DNA of 64,000 nucleotides, from the NCBI GenBank assembly GCA_002633005.1, contig NMRA01000095.1, positions 373,881-437,880 on the forward strand, read 5' to 3'. The stretch's first letter is position 1. Every line of letters begins with the position of its first letter. Both the position numbers and the translations under genes were made by a program. The stretch comes from Phoronis australis. Taxonomy: Eukaryota > Phoronida > Phoronidae. Under the pieces are notes generated by a model. It did no database searches. It had not been told where the DNA came from and was given only the letters and a program-made list of their open reading frames with translations. Below, piece by piece: positions 11,317-21,576 of the stretch.

Positions 11317-11471
11317 GTTGTGAGTACGGCGACAAAATTGACCTCATCACGACACTGGACCACGGTGATTTGACTTGTCGCCAGTACGTGCACCGGTTTG
11401 GACGAGAGGCTTGTTACTCGGCCCAGATAAGCGAGGACTGTTGTCACTCTTGTAAACCGTACATTGGGTGA
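11317..11471 (+). CDS. Terminal PLAC-like cysteine module exon with stop (module 5)
   Basis: Last exon of the module gene. The acceptor follows TATTTTCATTACAG (ending 11316), entry is phase 1, and TGA is at 11469-11471. It encodes GCEYGDKIDL, DLTCRQYVH, REACYSAQ and SEDCCHSCKPYIG. The first spacer is stretched to 18 residues (7-8 in modules 2-4), while CY-x7-CCxSC is kept. The protein ends five residues after the last cysteine, and a PLAC domain at the extreme C terminus is the usual layout in ADAMTS-type proteins. No further in-phase exon was seen downstream. Confidence 0.65.
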
Positions 11472-12350
11472 TACCTGCACGAGACGATGGCGCTTTCACA
11501 ATGAACAAAATTTCTGTGGCGTATATTTTTACAAGGGAGTAATTCAAAGTCTGTGCTGATTGCCGCTGTACCGTATACGACATTTTGTATTTACAGATTC
11601 GTGAATTTATTATTTTGAATAATAATTCTGTTCGTATAACTGTACTAACAAACAAGCAATGAAAGACTACTGAGATAGAAATATTGTATTATATTAAATT
11701 TTGATAAAGTCGTTTCACTGGAAGTGCCCCATGTGCTTAAATGCAAAACTCATAACTGTTTTGCCGAAGCAGATTTGTCAAAGATCTTCTCTGAATATCG
11801 CCTATATTTTGCCTGCCGGTCGGACGCAACACAGTGCGTTTCCTGTTTGAGCGTTTTCAAATTGACGTTTTGCTCGAAACTGTCTTAGTGAAACACAATG
11901 TAGTTCTAATCCGAGTTAATTCATCAGTTGATATTGAAGCTTTGCTTTTGCCAAACTTTCGTTAAAAATGAATTTCAGTTTCCACATTTAGGTACTATTT
12001 ATAGTGAAATTAATAATTTTTAATTACGTCTCTTTATATCTATATGTACAATGTTTATAACCAATTGTTCCACAGCAACATTATCACACTTTCTCGTGAT
12101 TTCTCGCATCAAGTAACCGAGTCTCTCTGTATCGAAACTCGTCCAGACCATTAACAATCTACTACTTCATGTACATGGCAAAATTGGTAGAATTATAAAG
12201 AAAATGTTGCTAAATTATAGTTTACTACTGGTTTTATTTTGAGTTCTTTTTGCATTGTACTGGAGACAGGAGTTTGTCACGAAAATGCTGTCGGTGAAAA
12301 GACTTGGATATTCTCTAAGCATCGGAGTAAAAACACAGAAAAAGTCATTC
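11472..12350 (+). other. 3' flank of module gene
   Basis: AT-rich sequence after the TGA, probably 3' UTR followed by intergenic DNA. No clear gene. I could not fix a cleavage site. Confidence 0.35.
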
Positions 12351-12512
12351 CATAACGACATAAGGTAGACGTCTTCCATAACGACACAAGGTAGACGTCT
12401 TCCATAACGACATAAGGTAGACGTCTGGTATAACGACACAAGGTAGACGTCTGGTATAACGACATAAGGTAGACGTCTTCCATAACGACACAAGGTAGAC
12501 GTCTGGTATAAC
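12351..12512. repeat. 26-bp minisatellite, 6 copies, alternating variants
   Basis: Six exact-length 26-bp units start at 12351, 12377, 12403, 12429, 12455 and 12481, plus a 6-base partial unit. The core is AACGACAYAAGGTAGACGTC. Position 10 of the unit alternates strictly T, C, T, C, T, C, so the true unit may be a 52-bp dimer. The unit ends vary as CTTC or CTGG. Open frames on the minus strand across it simply translate the repeat. Confidence 0.9.
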
Positions 12513-14326
12513 AGTAAATTATACAATGACACAAATTTTGTCTTGGAAACTTTCGTCATCGTTTAATTTCCTCATCAAATTGACAGACAGCATAGAATTC
12601 AGACCCGTAATCAGTCATTCCGAGGAGTGGATTTGAATTTTAGGCACGGAATCTCACCCCTCTTACCTCGGTCTACATGTAAGTCATCGTAATCACCCTC
12701 TGTTCAATGCTCAGCGGGTGAACTATCCCGCACGAGAATTGGTACTCGTTGATTCTAGGAATTGGTTCGGCGTCAGTTGCAGACCCTTTCAGGGACGTGC
12801 CGTCAACTAGAGTGTGTATTTCACTTGGTATTTTGTTTTCTCGGAAATAGGTAGATTAAACCTTCAGGCATCGTCATGTGAGGTTCACAGGTGAGTGACT
12901 CGGATTTGGATCGTGCCAGGTGCGCAAGTTGAGTTTGCGGTAACCGCGGTAACTAAATGGGGGAGGGGCAAGGTGTCGGGTATTTTGTCTAATATTGCCT
13001 CGGGAATAACTGCCACGGAATTCCCTTGATACGAGTATTAACGGATACGCATTATTTGGAAGAGGGCTCTCCAGGCCAAATCAATAACTGTTGTTGAAAT
13101 CTTAGATATCTGTCACTAAACACACTTCTCTATATTGCGCCCTGTTTCACTGGTTTATGAAAACGAAAATCAGTATCGTAATATTCCTCACCGCGATGGG
13201 ATTCTACTTCCGTTACCAAAAAGAACATCAAAACCGTCAACGACTCAAGAAAACGCTTCAGAGTTTATTGGGGTTGGCGCCCCCTGAAGTGGCAAATTAC
13301 ATGGCACGATGCATGTGACTTAAGTAAAAATAATGGAACCTTGGGACGGTAAGGAATATTAAAAGGGTGACTTTATGAAAGTAAAAGCACAATTCGATTT
13401 TTAGTCTACCCAACAAGGCGACATGCAGCTTCACACTGTAACAAGCAATCCAGGAGGATGGGGGTGGTATGTGCTCTGCTTCATAACGCGACTCGATGAT
13501 ACAATGAGCAATGTTCGAGACACGATCACTAAATACGAACAGTACCAAGCAGACAAGCGGTAATGACCAAATTCTCAATACTTTCGCCAACCAAACCCGT
13601 ATTTGCAGTGGTTCGCGCTGGTACGAACGCAATTCAAAACTCGACTGACATACTCCCCCAAGGCTTGGAAAACTTAACCGAAATAAATATTTTTGCATGA
13701 CAAAGTCCAAATTATGACAAAAAAAGAGGCGAAAAAGAGGAAACTTGTAATCAAATAAGAGGATATCGAATCCAAAAAAGAGGAAATCCTCTTAAAAGAG
13801 GGAAATTCCAAGCCCTGCTGCCCCTATGAAAAATTGGGTCGTCAAGACCACTATCTCTCAAAAACAATGTAACTAATTACAACAACCTATGAGTGTTCAA
13901 ACAATTTAAATGAAAAAAGCTTATCGCTTTCTACTACATCAGTCCCTCCTATATGAAGATAGCAGCGAAAATCACGCGTTCCAAAGAACAATTAGATAAG
14001 AAACTATCACAGCTGACAACCGACACAAAAAATTTCAGATGACCTGAAACAGTTTTGAAAGAAATTACATGACGTACTCAGTTGTAGCTTAGTTGTTTTT
14101 ATTTACATGAAGGGCTTACATAACACATATTAGCATGGGTTGCAACATACAACACAGTCGGGTCTCAATGCACTAAATATCGTCAGGGGGACCCAGTTAA
14201 CTTTAGAACGCCAGAACGATTGGGATTGACAATACTTGACAGCAGAATGAAAGAAGTTCACTTTCGTTTTTATTGGTTTAATTCTACTTCAGCCTGTGAC
14301 AGGTGGGCTATCCTGGGAATATCACT
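12513..14326. other. No gene recognised
   Basis: A purine-rich patch at about 13720-13805 repeats AAGAGGAAA words around a GAGGAAATCCTC palindrome. A GGCGCCCCCTGAAGTGG word near 13276 partly matches the CTCF core. Open frames on the minus strand (13297-13710) show no domain and look fortuitous. Confidence 0.4.
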
Positions 14327-14446
14327 GCTTGGATAATATTGTCTAAGCTTGGATAATGTTAGCCAAGCTTGGATAATGTTAGCCAAGCTTGGATAATATT
14401 AGCCAAGCTTGGATAATGTTAGCCAAGCTTGGATAATGTTAGCCAA
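14327..14446. repeat. 20-bp minisatellite, 6 copies
   Basis: Six 20-bp units of GCTTGGATAATGTTAGCCAA, the first and fourth with small variants (ATATT for ATGTT, GTCT for AGCC), then a broken copy. Each junction makes an AAGCTT site. There are no spacers, so this is not a CRISPR-type array. Confidence 0.9.
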
Positions 14447-16397
14447 GGTTGAATTACATAGTGTACCATTTTGCTTGATAAATCTTGACAGTAAGAAATA
14501 TTCAAGCTCTGTAAATTGAGTGTCATGATACAACATAAAATCCCAGGCAAGGAGTGCAAATGGGTTAATTACATAGCATGGCACACTTCTCATGTATGGT
14601 ACAAACCACTCTAACATAGAATACAATATGGCAGGCAAGTGGCACTTTATTTTTGTATTTTTTCCATAAAAGATATGTAGCACCAAATTAATGTTCCTAT
14701 AGCAACCACTGGAAATATTTCGAAAATATAGGAGTTTTCATAACTAGGTGAGAAATTCTTAAAAACGAAAAAGGGCAATTTTGGCAATTATTTTTGTCCG
14801 AGATTGGTGAAAATTTACCATACACAGTTTTAACTAAAATTGAGTAATACATACTACAACGCAGGGAGAAATAAAAAATAACTAGAAACAACAGTAAAAA
14901 ATAATTGATACATAGCTTAATACATGCATTTCATTTGCATACAGAGAAAGAAAACTAAACCACTTTTATAAAATACCACTTTCGTCAGATATGTTTGCTC
15001 CCTTTTGCAGTACCTATGTAGGCAATCCAACAAGTACCTGTGAATAAACCAGTAGAGCCAGGCAACCCCACAACCACATGTGTATGAAGGGCTGTGTTGG
15101 AAGGTCACAATATTTTTAATTTTTTCAATTTTGAAAATGAGTACAGGGGTTTGTTTCATGAAAACTGACTGGAGACTTAAGGGGGAGACAACCGCTTTTA
15201 GTGTCAATTTTGGCTAAGTTACAAATTTCTAGTTATCCTAGGCTCTAATCAATTATGCATGCCTCACTCCTGAAGCTTGAGTGGTGTTTGTGGCACGAAT
15301 CATACCCCGCCAACTTAGTTTATATGCACTTAGGGCTGTGGTTGACATTGGATGGGTCATTGTCTCAGTCAGCTTGTAAAAAGATAGACCCTTATTTGCA
15401 TTTCTCTGAGTCTAATTCAGTATGCCTGGAAGTTCCTGCATACTAGTGGAAGGGTCACAGAGTACACCAGTTCTGTTTCACCGATTTCCAGCGGATAACA
15501 AAATTTGACTCAAACTTGGTTTGTTTGTGTCCAGAATGAAGCCTTGATGTTAACGCCACGGCTAACCCACAGAAAACTACTATGTATTCAGCAAACATCT
15601 CCTCATGTCGGATTATGAAATGGACATGTACAAAAGATCATGAGGATATCTGCTACAAACATGTTTTGAAGACGGATGCCATACCGTTAGTATTTCCCCT
15701 ATCTGCTCTGTCATTACCCGCTATTAGCGCTTTTTTGAAATGCAAAGCGTCATGAGCTGCAGCCACTGTAATGACTTAAGGTCATGACCTTGGTTTCACT
15801 TGTCCATGTGTACAGTCAACGCAGCATTCAAGGCCAGCAACTAGCATAGCTTCAATATGTACGGGATTCCTGTTTTGTGAACGCGGACTTCAGTCAATGG
15901 CTGGTCACTGCAGATCAAACAGTGGTTGAATCACATTCAGCTGAGTTCTAGTTAAATCTAGGATTGTCCGCGAATACTTCTGGAATGCAAACAATTACGG
16001 AATTTTCTGGAACATAGCATGCAATCAACAGATGTCCTCATTGAATCATCGCACTGACAAAGCTGACAGGGAATGTTTTAGGCTGCAAACTTCACTTCTG
16101 GAGTGATACAAGCATAATTAATTAACACGAAAGGAATTTAATTAACTCGAAAATTAATCCAAGAGGATAACCAGAAAATTGTGATTTCACCCCAAAAAAA
16201 TTGGTGTCAACACACTATGTTTGAAAAATAATTTGATCTCACTTCAACAACATACAAATTGCCGGTGAATGCATCGTTAGTTGCAGCTAAACTAAATAAT
16301 TTTTATAAAATATTGCTAGGTGCTTATGATTAAACAGAAACAATATTTCTGTATATGGAAGTGGGAGCCTAAGACCAAATCTTTAATCAAAGTTTAA
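14447..16397. other. No gene recognised
   Basis: AT-rich sequence. Several short open frames on both strands are without domains or splice context. Confidence 0.4.
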
Positions 16398-16436
16398 CAC
16401 TTATACATGTCACTTATACATGTCACTTATACATGT
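16398..16436. repeat. 13-bp tandem repeat, 3 copies
   Basis: Three perfect copies of CACTTATACATGT followed by CACTT. Located downstream of the zinc-finger gene's stop codon, in its possible 3' region. Confidence 0.85.
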
Positions 16437-17589
16437 CACTTTTCACCAAACAGGTCTCAGGTATTCAAAAAGCCATTGTAGTAGGGCCGTCCCGAATTAC
16501 AAAGTGGTAGAACTCTTCTTTGTCCTACAGATAAGAAAGAACATGACCTCCTTTTGGAAATCACACACATTTTTGTGTCTCTTATTGATGTCGGGAAGGC
16601 AAAGAATTTCAAAGCACGCATCCACGGGTAAATGTCCAGTTTGTCAAACTTTCTCACGTCGGAGTTGCAGCCCCACAGCACAGCAGTAATACTTTGTTGG
16701 CATTGAGAAGATGAATAGAGTAATGCGACCGAAAAAAACTTGTAAAGAATGAGACAACAATAAAATAACGTGCCAACTCCAATGGCATGAGATTGAGGTA
16801 GCAAATGGACCTGGCGGATGTCTACGGCATTGTGGGTAAATACAGCGAGTTTCAGGTGATGCTGTGTTATCAGGGACAGCCCTATTGTCAATGCACTCAA
16901 GTAAACCAGATGCTGAAAAGGGGTTGTGTAAGACAGCATCTGTTTGCACACATACAGTATACAACTGACATCCAGAACCTATACAAGACAATTTATATAA
17001 GTGCTATTGCACACTACAATGGCTTCGGTCTATTGTAGCTTCTTCAGACTAGTTCTCTCACATAAGTTTGGAAGGACACACGCAGTTGTGCAAGCACTGG
17101 CGATTGTTGTGATCTTTATCAGAAGGCGTCGTACATACCTAACCAACAGAAGCTCTACTAGAAAAATGAAACGCCAGAATTTTCAACATTCAAGAAATGC
17201 ATGAGATTCATTTTGAATTGTGGACGGTAAAATTTGACTTTTGGCAGACTTTCTTACAGCGGTTCCAAACCCCGCCTTCCATCACAAACATTAACTTTTC
17301 ATTTAGACCATTTAACATTACAAAACATGGTCTCAAATTGTTCCTCAGTAAAACAGGAAATGATGTCAACCATTCAAAAGAACTAACAGTTTGTTTTCGC
17401 AAAAGATCCGTTTCTACACGTTGGCTGTCATGGACTCAAAAAATAGTCAATTACATAATCTTTGCAAAGCCAGAAACTGGTTCTCATCCAAGTAAGAAAC
17501 AAATTGAGACCACGTTTACAGTAGTAAGTGATCTAAATCAAAATTCGCTTCTTGGACCGACGGCAGAGAACTCACCGCCGCTTTAACAT
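16437..17589 (-). other. Probable 3' UTR / flank of zinc-finger gene
   Basis: Minus-strand sequence downstream of the stop codon at 17590. A 164-codon minus-strand open frame (16457-16951) and a 129-codon plus-strand one (17197-17586) overlap here but have no recognisable domain and no matching splice sites. A TTTAAT (ATTAAA on the minus strand) at 16382-16387 is a weak candidate polyadenylation signal. Confidence 0.35.
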
Positions 17590-19215
17590 TTAGTAATCTT
17601 CGACACTTTCTGAATCCTGCCCAGCATTACTGTTGTTTCCGTGTATCTTCTTAACATGTTGGCACAAGTGCTGAGAGTACTTAAAGAGCTTGCCACAGAA
17701 CGAACAGGCCAGTTTAAACTCATCGTTATGTACAGCTTGCATGTGGATATTAAGATCGTGACGCGTGCCATAACCTTTACAACAAATTTCGCATTGGAAC
17801 GGTTTCTCGGCCAAGTGCGTCGTGGCGTGACGACGCATGCGGTATGACGTAGGGAACTTCTTTTCACAGTACAGGCACTGGACAAGGTTACCTTCGTCGT
17901 TGTGTTTCTCACGAATGTGTGAGCGTAAATGCTGTGGATACTTGAACACCTTCTTGCAGTAATCACAAGCGTACTTGCTGTCACTGTGATAAGCGTCAAT
18001 GTGCTGCGCAAGGCTTGACGCAGCTGTGTACGACCTCGGACACAGCGTGCATTTGTGAGGCTTATCGACTCCGTGTACCATCTCATGGCGCCGCAGGCGT
18101 GTTGCATTAGGGAAGCCCTTATTGCAAACTTTACAAACGTGGGTGTCACACTGACTGGCCAAGTCCAAATGTTTCTCCTTTACGTGGTTCAGCAAGTAAT
18201 GTGGGTAAGAGAACTGTTTACTGCAGTACTGGCACGACACTCTCTCCTGTTTGTGCACAGCCAGAATGTGCCTGCTGAGTTCTGATGGAGTGTGGTACCC
18301 CTTATCACACTCTTCGCATTGGTACGCCCTCTGCCCCGTGTGCTTCGTCTCGTGACGTTTCCATGAGGTCCGATGATAGAACCCTTGTCCACAATGTGTG
18401 CAGAAGTACGTCTTCTTCAGTTGTATCCTATTGTGGTTTCTCTCGTGTCGCTTCCCCGACTCTCGATTGAGAAACTGCTTGTCGCAAATGGTACACGTGT
18501 ACGCTGGAGGCCGTATTTCACCCCAACTTGCCACACTGGCTCCTTGCTCAACCACACTGGCTCCTTGCTCAACCACACTGGTCGGCTGTGTTGTTGTACG
18601 TATCTCATTATCCAATAAGGAAGCCTTGGTAATACTGCCATGGGTTTTAACATGAGTGAAAAGTTCAGACTCTTGAGAAAACGAGTCGCCACACACTGTA
18701 CATAAGTAGGGGAGGTCAGAATTGTCTGTAAATTGTAAACCATTCTTCTCCATTTCAGCTTTGATATTCTCCCCGGCTGAAGTACTGTCGCTATACATGC
18801 CTATACCACCAAGATCTGTATGATCATTGCCCTTGGCCAGTTGCTTCTGTCCGGAGCTTCTTAACTGATGTTCGACAATATGACTAGTGTTAGGTGAAGG
18901 TCGCACATAACACAACTTTGACCTTGAGTTACCATCCTCTTCTTTGACAAGTGATTGGTGACATACAGCCTGACATCTGTCAATCATGCTCAACGTCTCA
19001 GTAACTATCTGAGGCAGACACCTGCTGACATTAGAGCCTAAATCCATCCTATTTGGAGACCTTACACCACTGGCAGCAAAATTGGTATCCGCCTTCAAAC
19101 TAGAAAGAGTCATGTGACTTTCTGAAGCATTGCCTGCATACTCACGGGGCATTGCATTCTCCATGAGTTGCTCCAGATGAACTTGAAACTCTTTACTATC
19201 CAAGGCCGGATTCAT
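17590..19215 (-). CDS. C2H2 zinc-finger protein, 11 fingers, single coding exon
   Basis: A predicted nuclear DNA-binding protein of 541 residues, starting at the ATG at 19213-19215 (MNPALDSK); an in-frame GTG two codons upstream is not a likely start. Residues 1-169 are an unstructured N terminus rich in S, E and D without a KRAB, BTB, SCAN or ZAD domain I can recognise. Eleven C2H2 fingers follow at about 170-192, 239-261, 270-292, 298-321, 326-349, 360-381, 387-410, 415-438, 445-467, 473-496 and 502-525. All keep both cysteines and both histidines. Finger 1 is separated from the rest by 46 residues holding a SVVEQGA duplication. Linkers resembling TGEKP occur before fingers 4, 7 and 10 (TGQRA, GVDKP, AEKP). 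The tail is acidic (DSESVEDY). The frame is intact with no introns, so this is a live gene or a young retrocopy. DNA target unknown. Confidence 0.9.
   Translation of the reverse strand: MNPALDSKEFQVHLEQLMENAMPREYAGNASESHMTLSSLKADTNFAASGVRSPNRMDLGSNVSRCLPQIVTETLSMIDRCQAVCHQSLVKEEDGNSRSKLCYVRPSPNTSHIVEHQLRSSGQKQLAKGNDHTDLGGIGMYSDSTSAGENIKAEMEKNGLQFTDNSDLPYLCTVCGDSFSQESELFTHVKTHGSITKASLLDNEIRTTTQPTSVVEQGASVVEQGASVASWGEIRPPAYTCTICDKQFLNRESGKRHERNHNRIQLKKTYFCTHCGQGFYHRTSWKRHETKHTGQRAYQCEECDKGYHTPSELSRHILAVHKQERVSCQYCSKQFSYPHYLLNHVKEKHLDLASQCDTHVCKVCNKGFPNATRLRRHEMVHGVDKPHKCTLCPRSYTAASSLAQHIDAYHSDSKYACDYCKKVFKYPQHLRSHIREKHNDEGNLVQCLYCEKKFPTSYRMRRHATTHLAEKPFQCEICCKGYGTRHDLNIHMQAVHNDEFKLACSFCGKLFKYSQHLCQHVKKIHGNNSNAGQDSESVEDY
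18531..18581 (-). repeat. 21-bp in-frame tandem repeat inside zinc-finger gene
   Basis: Two perfect 21-base copies (18531-18551 and 18552-18572) plus a partial third. They encode repeated SVVEQGA in the linker between fingers 1 and 2. Because 21 is a multiple of three, copy-number change keeps the frame. Confidence 0.85.
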
Positions 19216-20139
19216 GGTCACAGCCTGTGCTTGTTAACAAGCTGCAATGCTCTTCATGTAGTTCTTTATCACGACGGCGGTGGTTGTTGCTTAAAATTTC
19301 GCAACAAAAGCCCTGAAATGCAAAGTGGAAGATATGAATAAATAAAATAAGACTCATCACCCGTTTCTCAAAACTTTTTTTGTGCTTAGACTTTTACTAC
19401 AAGTAATAAGGCACACCACGTACAAACAGCTTTTGACTTTTGTCACTTCGTTTTCTAATCTTCCACAAGGTTACAGTTGGCACAAAGTTACACCTGGCAC
19501 AAGCTAGGGGCTAAAGTACTTCTGGACATAGTACTTTTACTTGTAAATTTTAAAATAAAAGAGTGAGTGCTTGTAATGATTTGTGTCAAGTGTCATGTAA
19601 CAATGTGAGGTTTGAACAAATACTTCAGTAATTAAGATTCATTTGCCGTCATACCCCTTGGTGCGAGCAGTGTAAAAATGGCAAGTTGCCGATTTGGGTA
19701 ACTGAATGAGGGACTGTTCGAAAAAAGTTTGATTGTGGGAGAATTTCTTCAAACTGGGAAGAGTTAAATACATCAACAGTCTCTTAAGGTGTTCCTCTAT
19801 GTGCAAAAGGTACTTATAGCACCACTGGTCGGATATAGGGGACCCTGATTTAGAGAACCAGTTTCATTCACTGAGTAACAGGCCCATTATTCAGAGATTG
19901 TCTGGTTCTCTAAGTTAGGGTCCACCATAGTACTATACTGACTAGCCTTGGTGTAAAGCTGTATACTAAATATACAGCTGCCACCATCTCTCTCGAGGTG
20001 TCGCAAAGAATTCAGGAAATGGCGCATGCGCATCTCATGAGGGTACTGTTTTCAAAACAACAAACTTGTCTTCGATACAAAAGGCAGAGAATTACGCAAG
20101 AAAATGATGTTTAATATATTAATTTTCACTTAAAGGGCA
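19216..20139. other. 5' flank of zinc-finger gene
   Basis: Contains the leader and presumably the promoter of the minus-strand zinc-finger gene. No TATA box stands out. An AG at 19242-19243 (minus-strand GCATTGCAG) could be a splice acceptor, but the preceding tract is purine-rich, so a continuous leader is more likely. Confidence 0.35.
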
Positions 20140-20295
20140 GTATCAGGCAAGGTGAGTGTCGGTTGACTCCCGTATTTTGCATGCAACCCCGCCAGTTGTT
20201 ACTGTAGTAATAGCCCAGAATACCCGACCCGGGGATTGAACCAGCGACCCCCATAACACCGGCAAGTGTGCTAACCATTCAGCTAATAGGTAATT
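20140..20295 (-). mobile_element. tRNA-derived SINE (or tRNA pseudogene plus tail)
   Basis: On the minus strand TAGCTGAATGGTTAGC (20270-20285) resembles an RNA polymerase III A box and GGTTCAATCCC (20232-20242) a B box, about 27 bases apart as in tRNA genes. Acceptor and T-arm pairing are poor, so it is not a working tRNA. About 80 further bases of non-tRNA sequence follow in the 3' direction, as expected of a SINE. The far end is uncertain. Confidence 0.6.
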
Positions 20296-20485
20296 GCCCC
20301 ATGTACAACATTACTCTACATGTTTATGTAAGTTTCACGACGAGGTGACAAGCAGAACTACTCGGACTGTGCGAAATTTAGGGATCTAATGGAGCTTAAC
20401 ACACAGTGGTACCTAGCTGGCTGGCTATATACTGACCAAAGGCTTTAGCAACATACTTTGACGATTTAATCAGTATGAGTATGAG

Positions 20486-21571
20486 CAGGGCTCGACGCTA
20501 TTAAAATCGCCAGGTCGCATTTTGCGACCTAGCCAAAATCCCAGGTCGCGTTTTCAAAATCCAGCACGCGTTCGTAAATGCCAGGTCGCAAAATTTCCCC
20601 GCCATTTCACACGCCAAAATTGATTTTTTAGATCACCGAGAAAATGTTTGGATTATGCTCTTACCTGCAGCGTTAAATACTCACAAATTTCAGATTGCAA
20701 AATTGACTTCGTTCATGCAAGTACAGCGTTAAGTTCTTCACGACCGCCATTGAAACGCTCTAGAGCGCAAGGCAAGTTGCCAACGTGAAAGTTGAATCAG
20801 TGCTCTCTAACTGAAACGTACATTCAAGTAGCTAAGTTTGCGATTTGAAAAGGGAGAAATGTCCGTCGAAAAAGTATCTGGGATTTTGCTAGGTCTGACC
20901 TGCTACTGGCTGTCATCAAAGTCGTTGAAGATTCAAACTAACTTGGAGGGCAAATTCCCTGCACTTTTTGTTTGCAGCCCAAATTTTGCAATTTAACTTG
21001 ACGTGTGAAATGGTGCCCTAACTGAATGACCTATTTGGATGCGTGGGAACAATTCAGTGCAAATTTCACAACAAAAATGTGGTTCTTATGCTGTTTACAT
21101 TTTCAACAATTAGTTTTTTATGAAATGAATAGCCTCGAAATAATTCCCGACTCCCTCCGTGCGGGTTTCCATCGGGTAATGGCGAGTTTGCTCCTCAGTA
21201 CCTCCCAAGTACAGGAAAAATAGGTCAGTCAAAACGAAACGCTTGTCACTAGTGTTAACTTTCTTTCGGATCGTCAAAGATCGATTCTGCATATCTCATG
21301 TTAACGCGACTTACTTACAGGTCATCGAGAGGGCTGTTCATGATTAGTGTTCTTTTGAACTTGGATTTGGCAACAACCAAGTAACGGTCAGATTAACAAC
21401 AGTCGCTTTATATTTGCCTGGTATCTGCCGAGAAGTGTGAAAACTCAGCTCACATTTGTTGTGAATTCCAGGTCGCATTTTGGGACTTGATACGACCTGA
21501 CAAAAATCTCATCTCGCATTTCCAAATTTCAGGTCGCAAATGCGACCTGCAGCTCATTATGACGAGCCCTG
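20486..21571. mobile_element. Non-autonomous hAT-like DNA transposon (1086 bp)
   Basis: It starts CAGGGCTCGAC and ends CGAGCCCTG, with the terminal inverted repeat extending inward through AGGTCGCATTTTGCGACCT on the left and AGGTCGCAAATGCGACCT on the right. It is flanked by perfect 5-bp copies of ATGAG (20481-20485 and 21572-21576). CAGGGCTCG ends are typical of hAT elements, and a 5-bp duplication fits the hAT5 group. The subterminal AGGTCGC words recur several times and are self-complementary, as expected for transposase binding sites. No transposase frame remains inside. Confidence 0.8.
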
Positions 21572-21576
21572 ATGAG

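Noticed and set aside
12215-12559. Two minus-strand open frames of 114 and 85 codons
   Set aside because: They translate the 26-bp minisatellite; 26 is not a multiple of 3, so the frame cycles through the same repeat peptides.
13297-13710. Minus-strand 137-codon open frame
   Set aside because: Odd composition, no motif, no supporting splice sites.
12351-14446. Possible CRISPR-like arrays
   Set aside because: Units are directly contiguous with no unique spacers, and the window is eukaryotic.
16457-16951. Minus-strand 164-codon open frame
   Set aside because: No domain, no splice context, overlapped by other open frames; lies in the likely 3' region of the zinc-finger gene.
20221-20295. Functional tRNA gene
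   Set aside because: Acceptor and T stems do not pair well; better explained as a SINE head.
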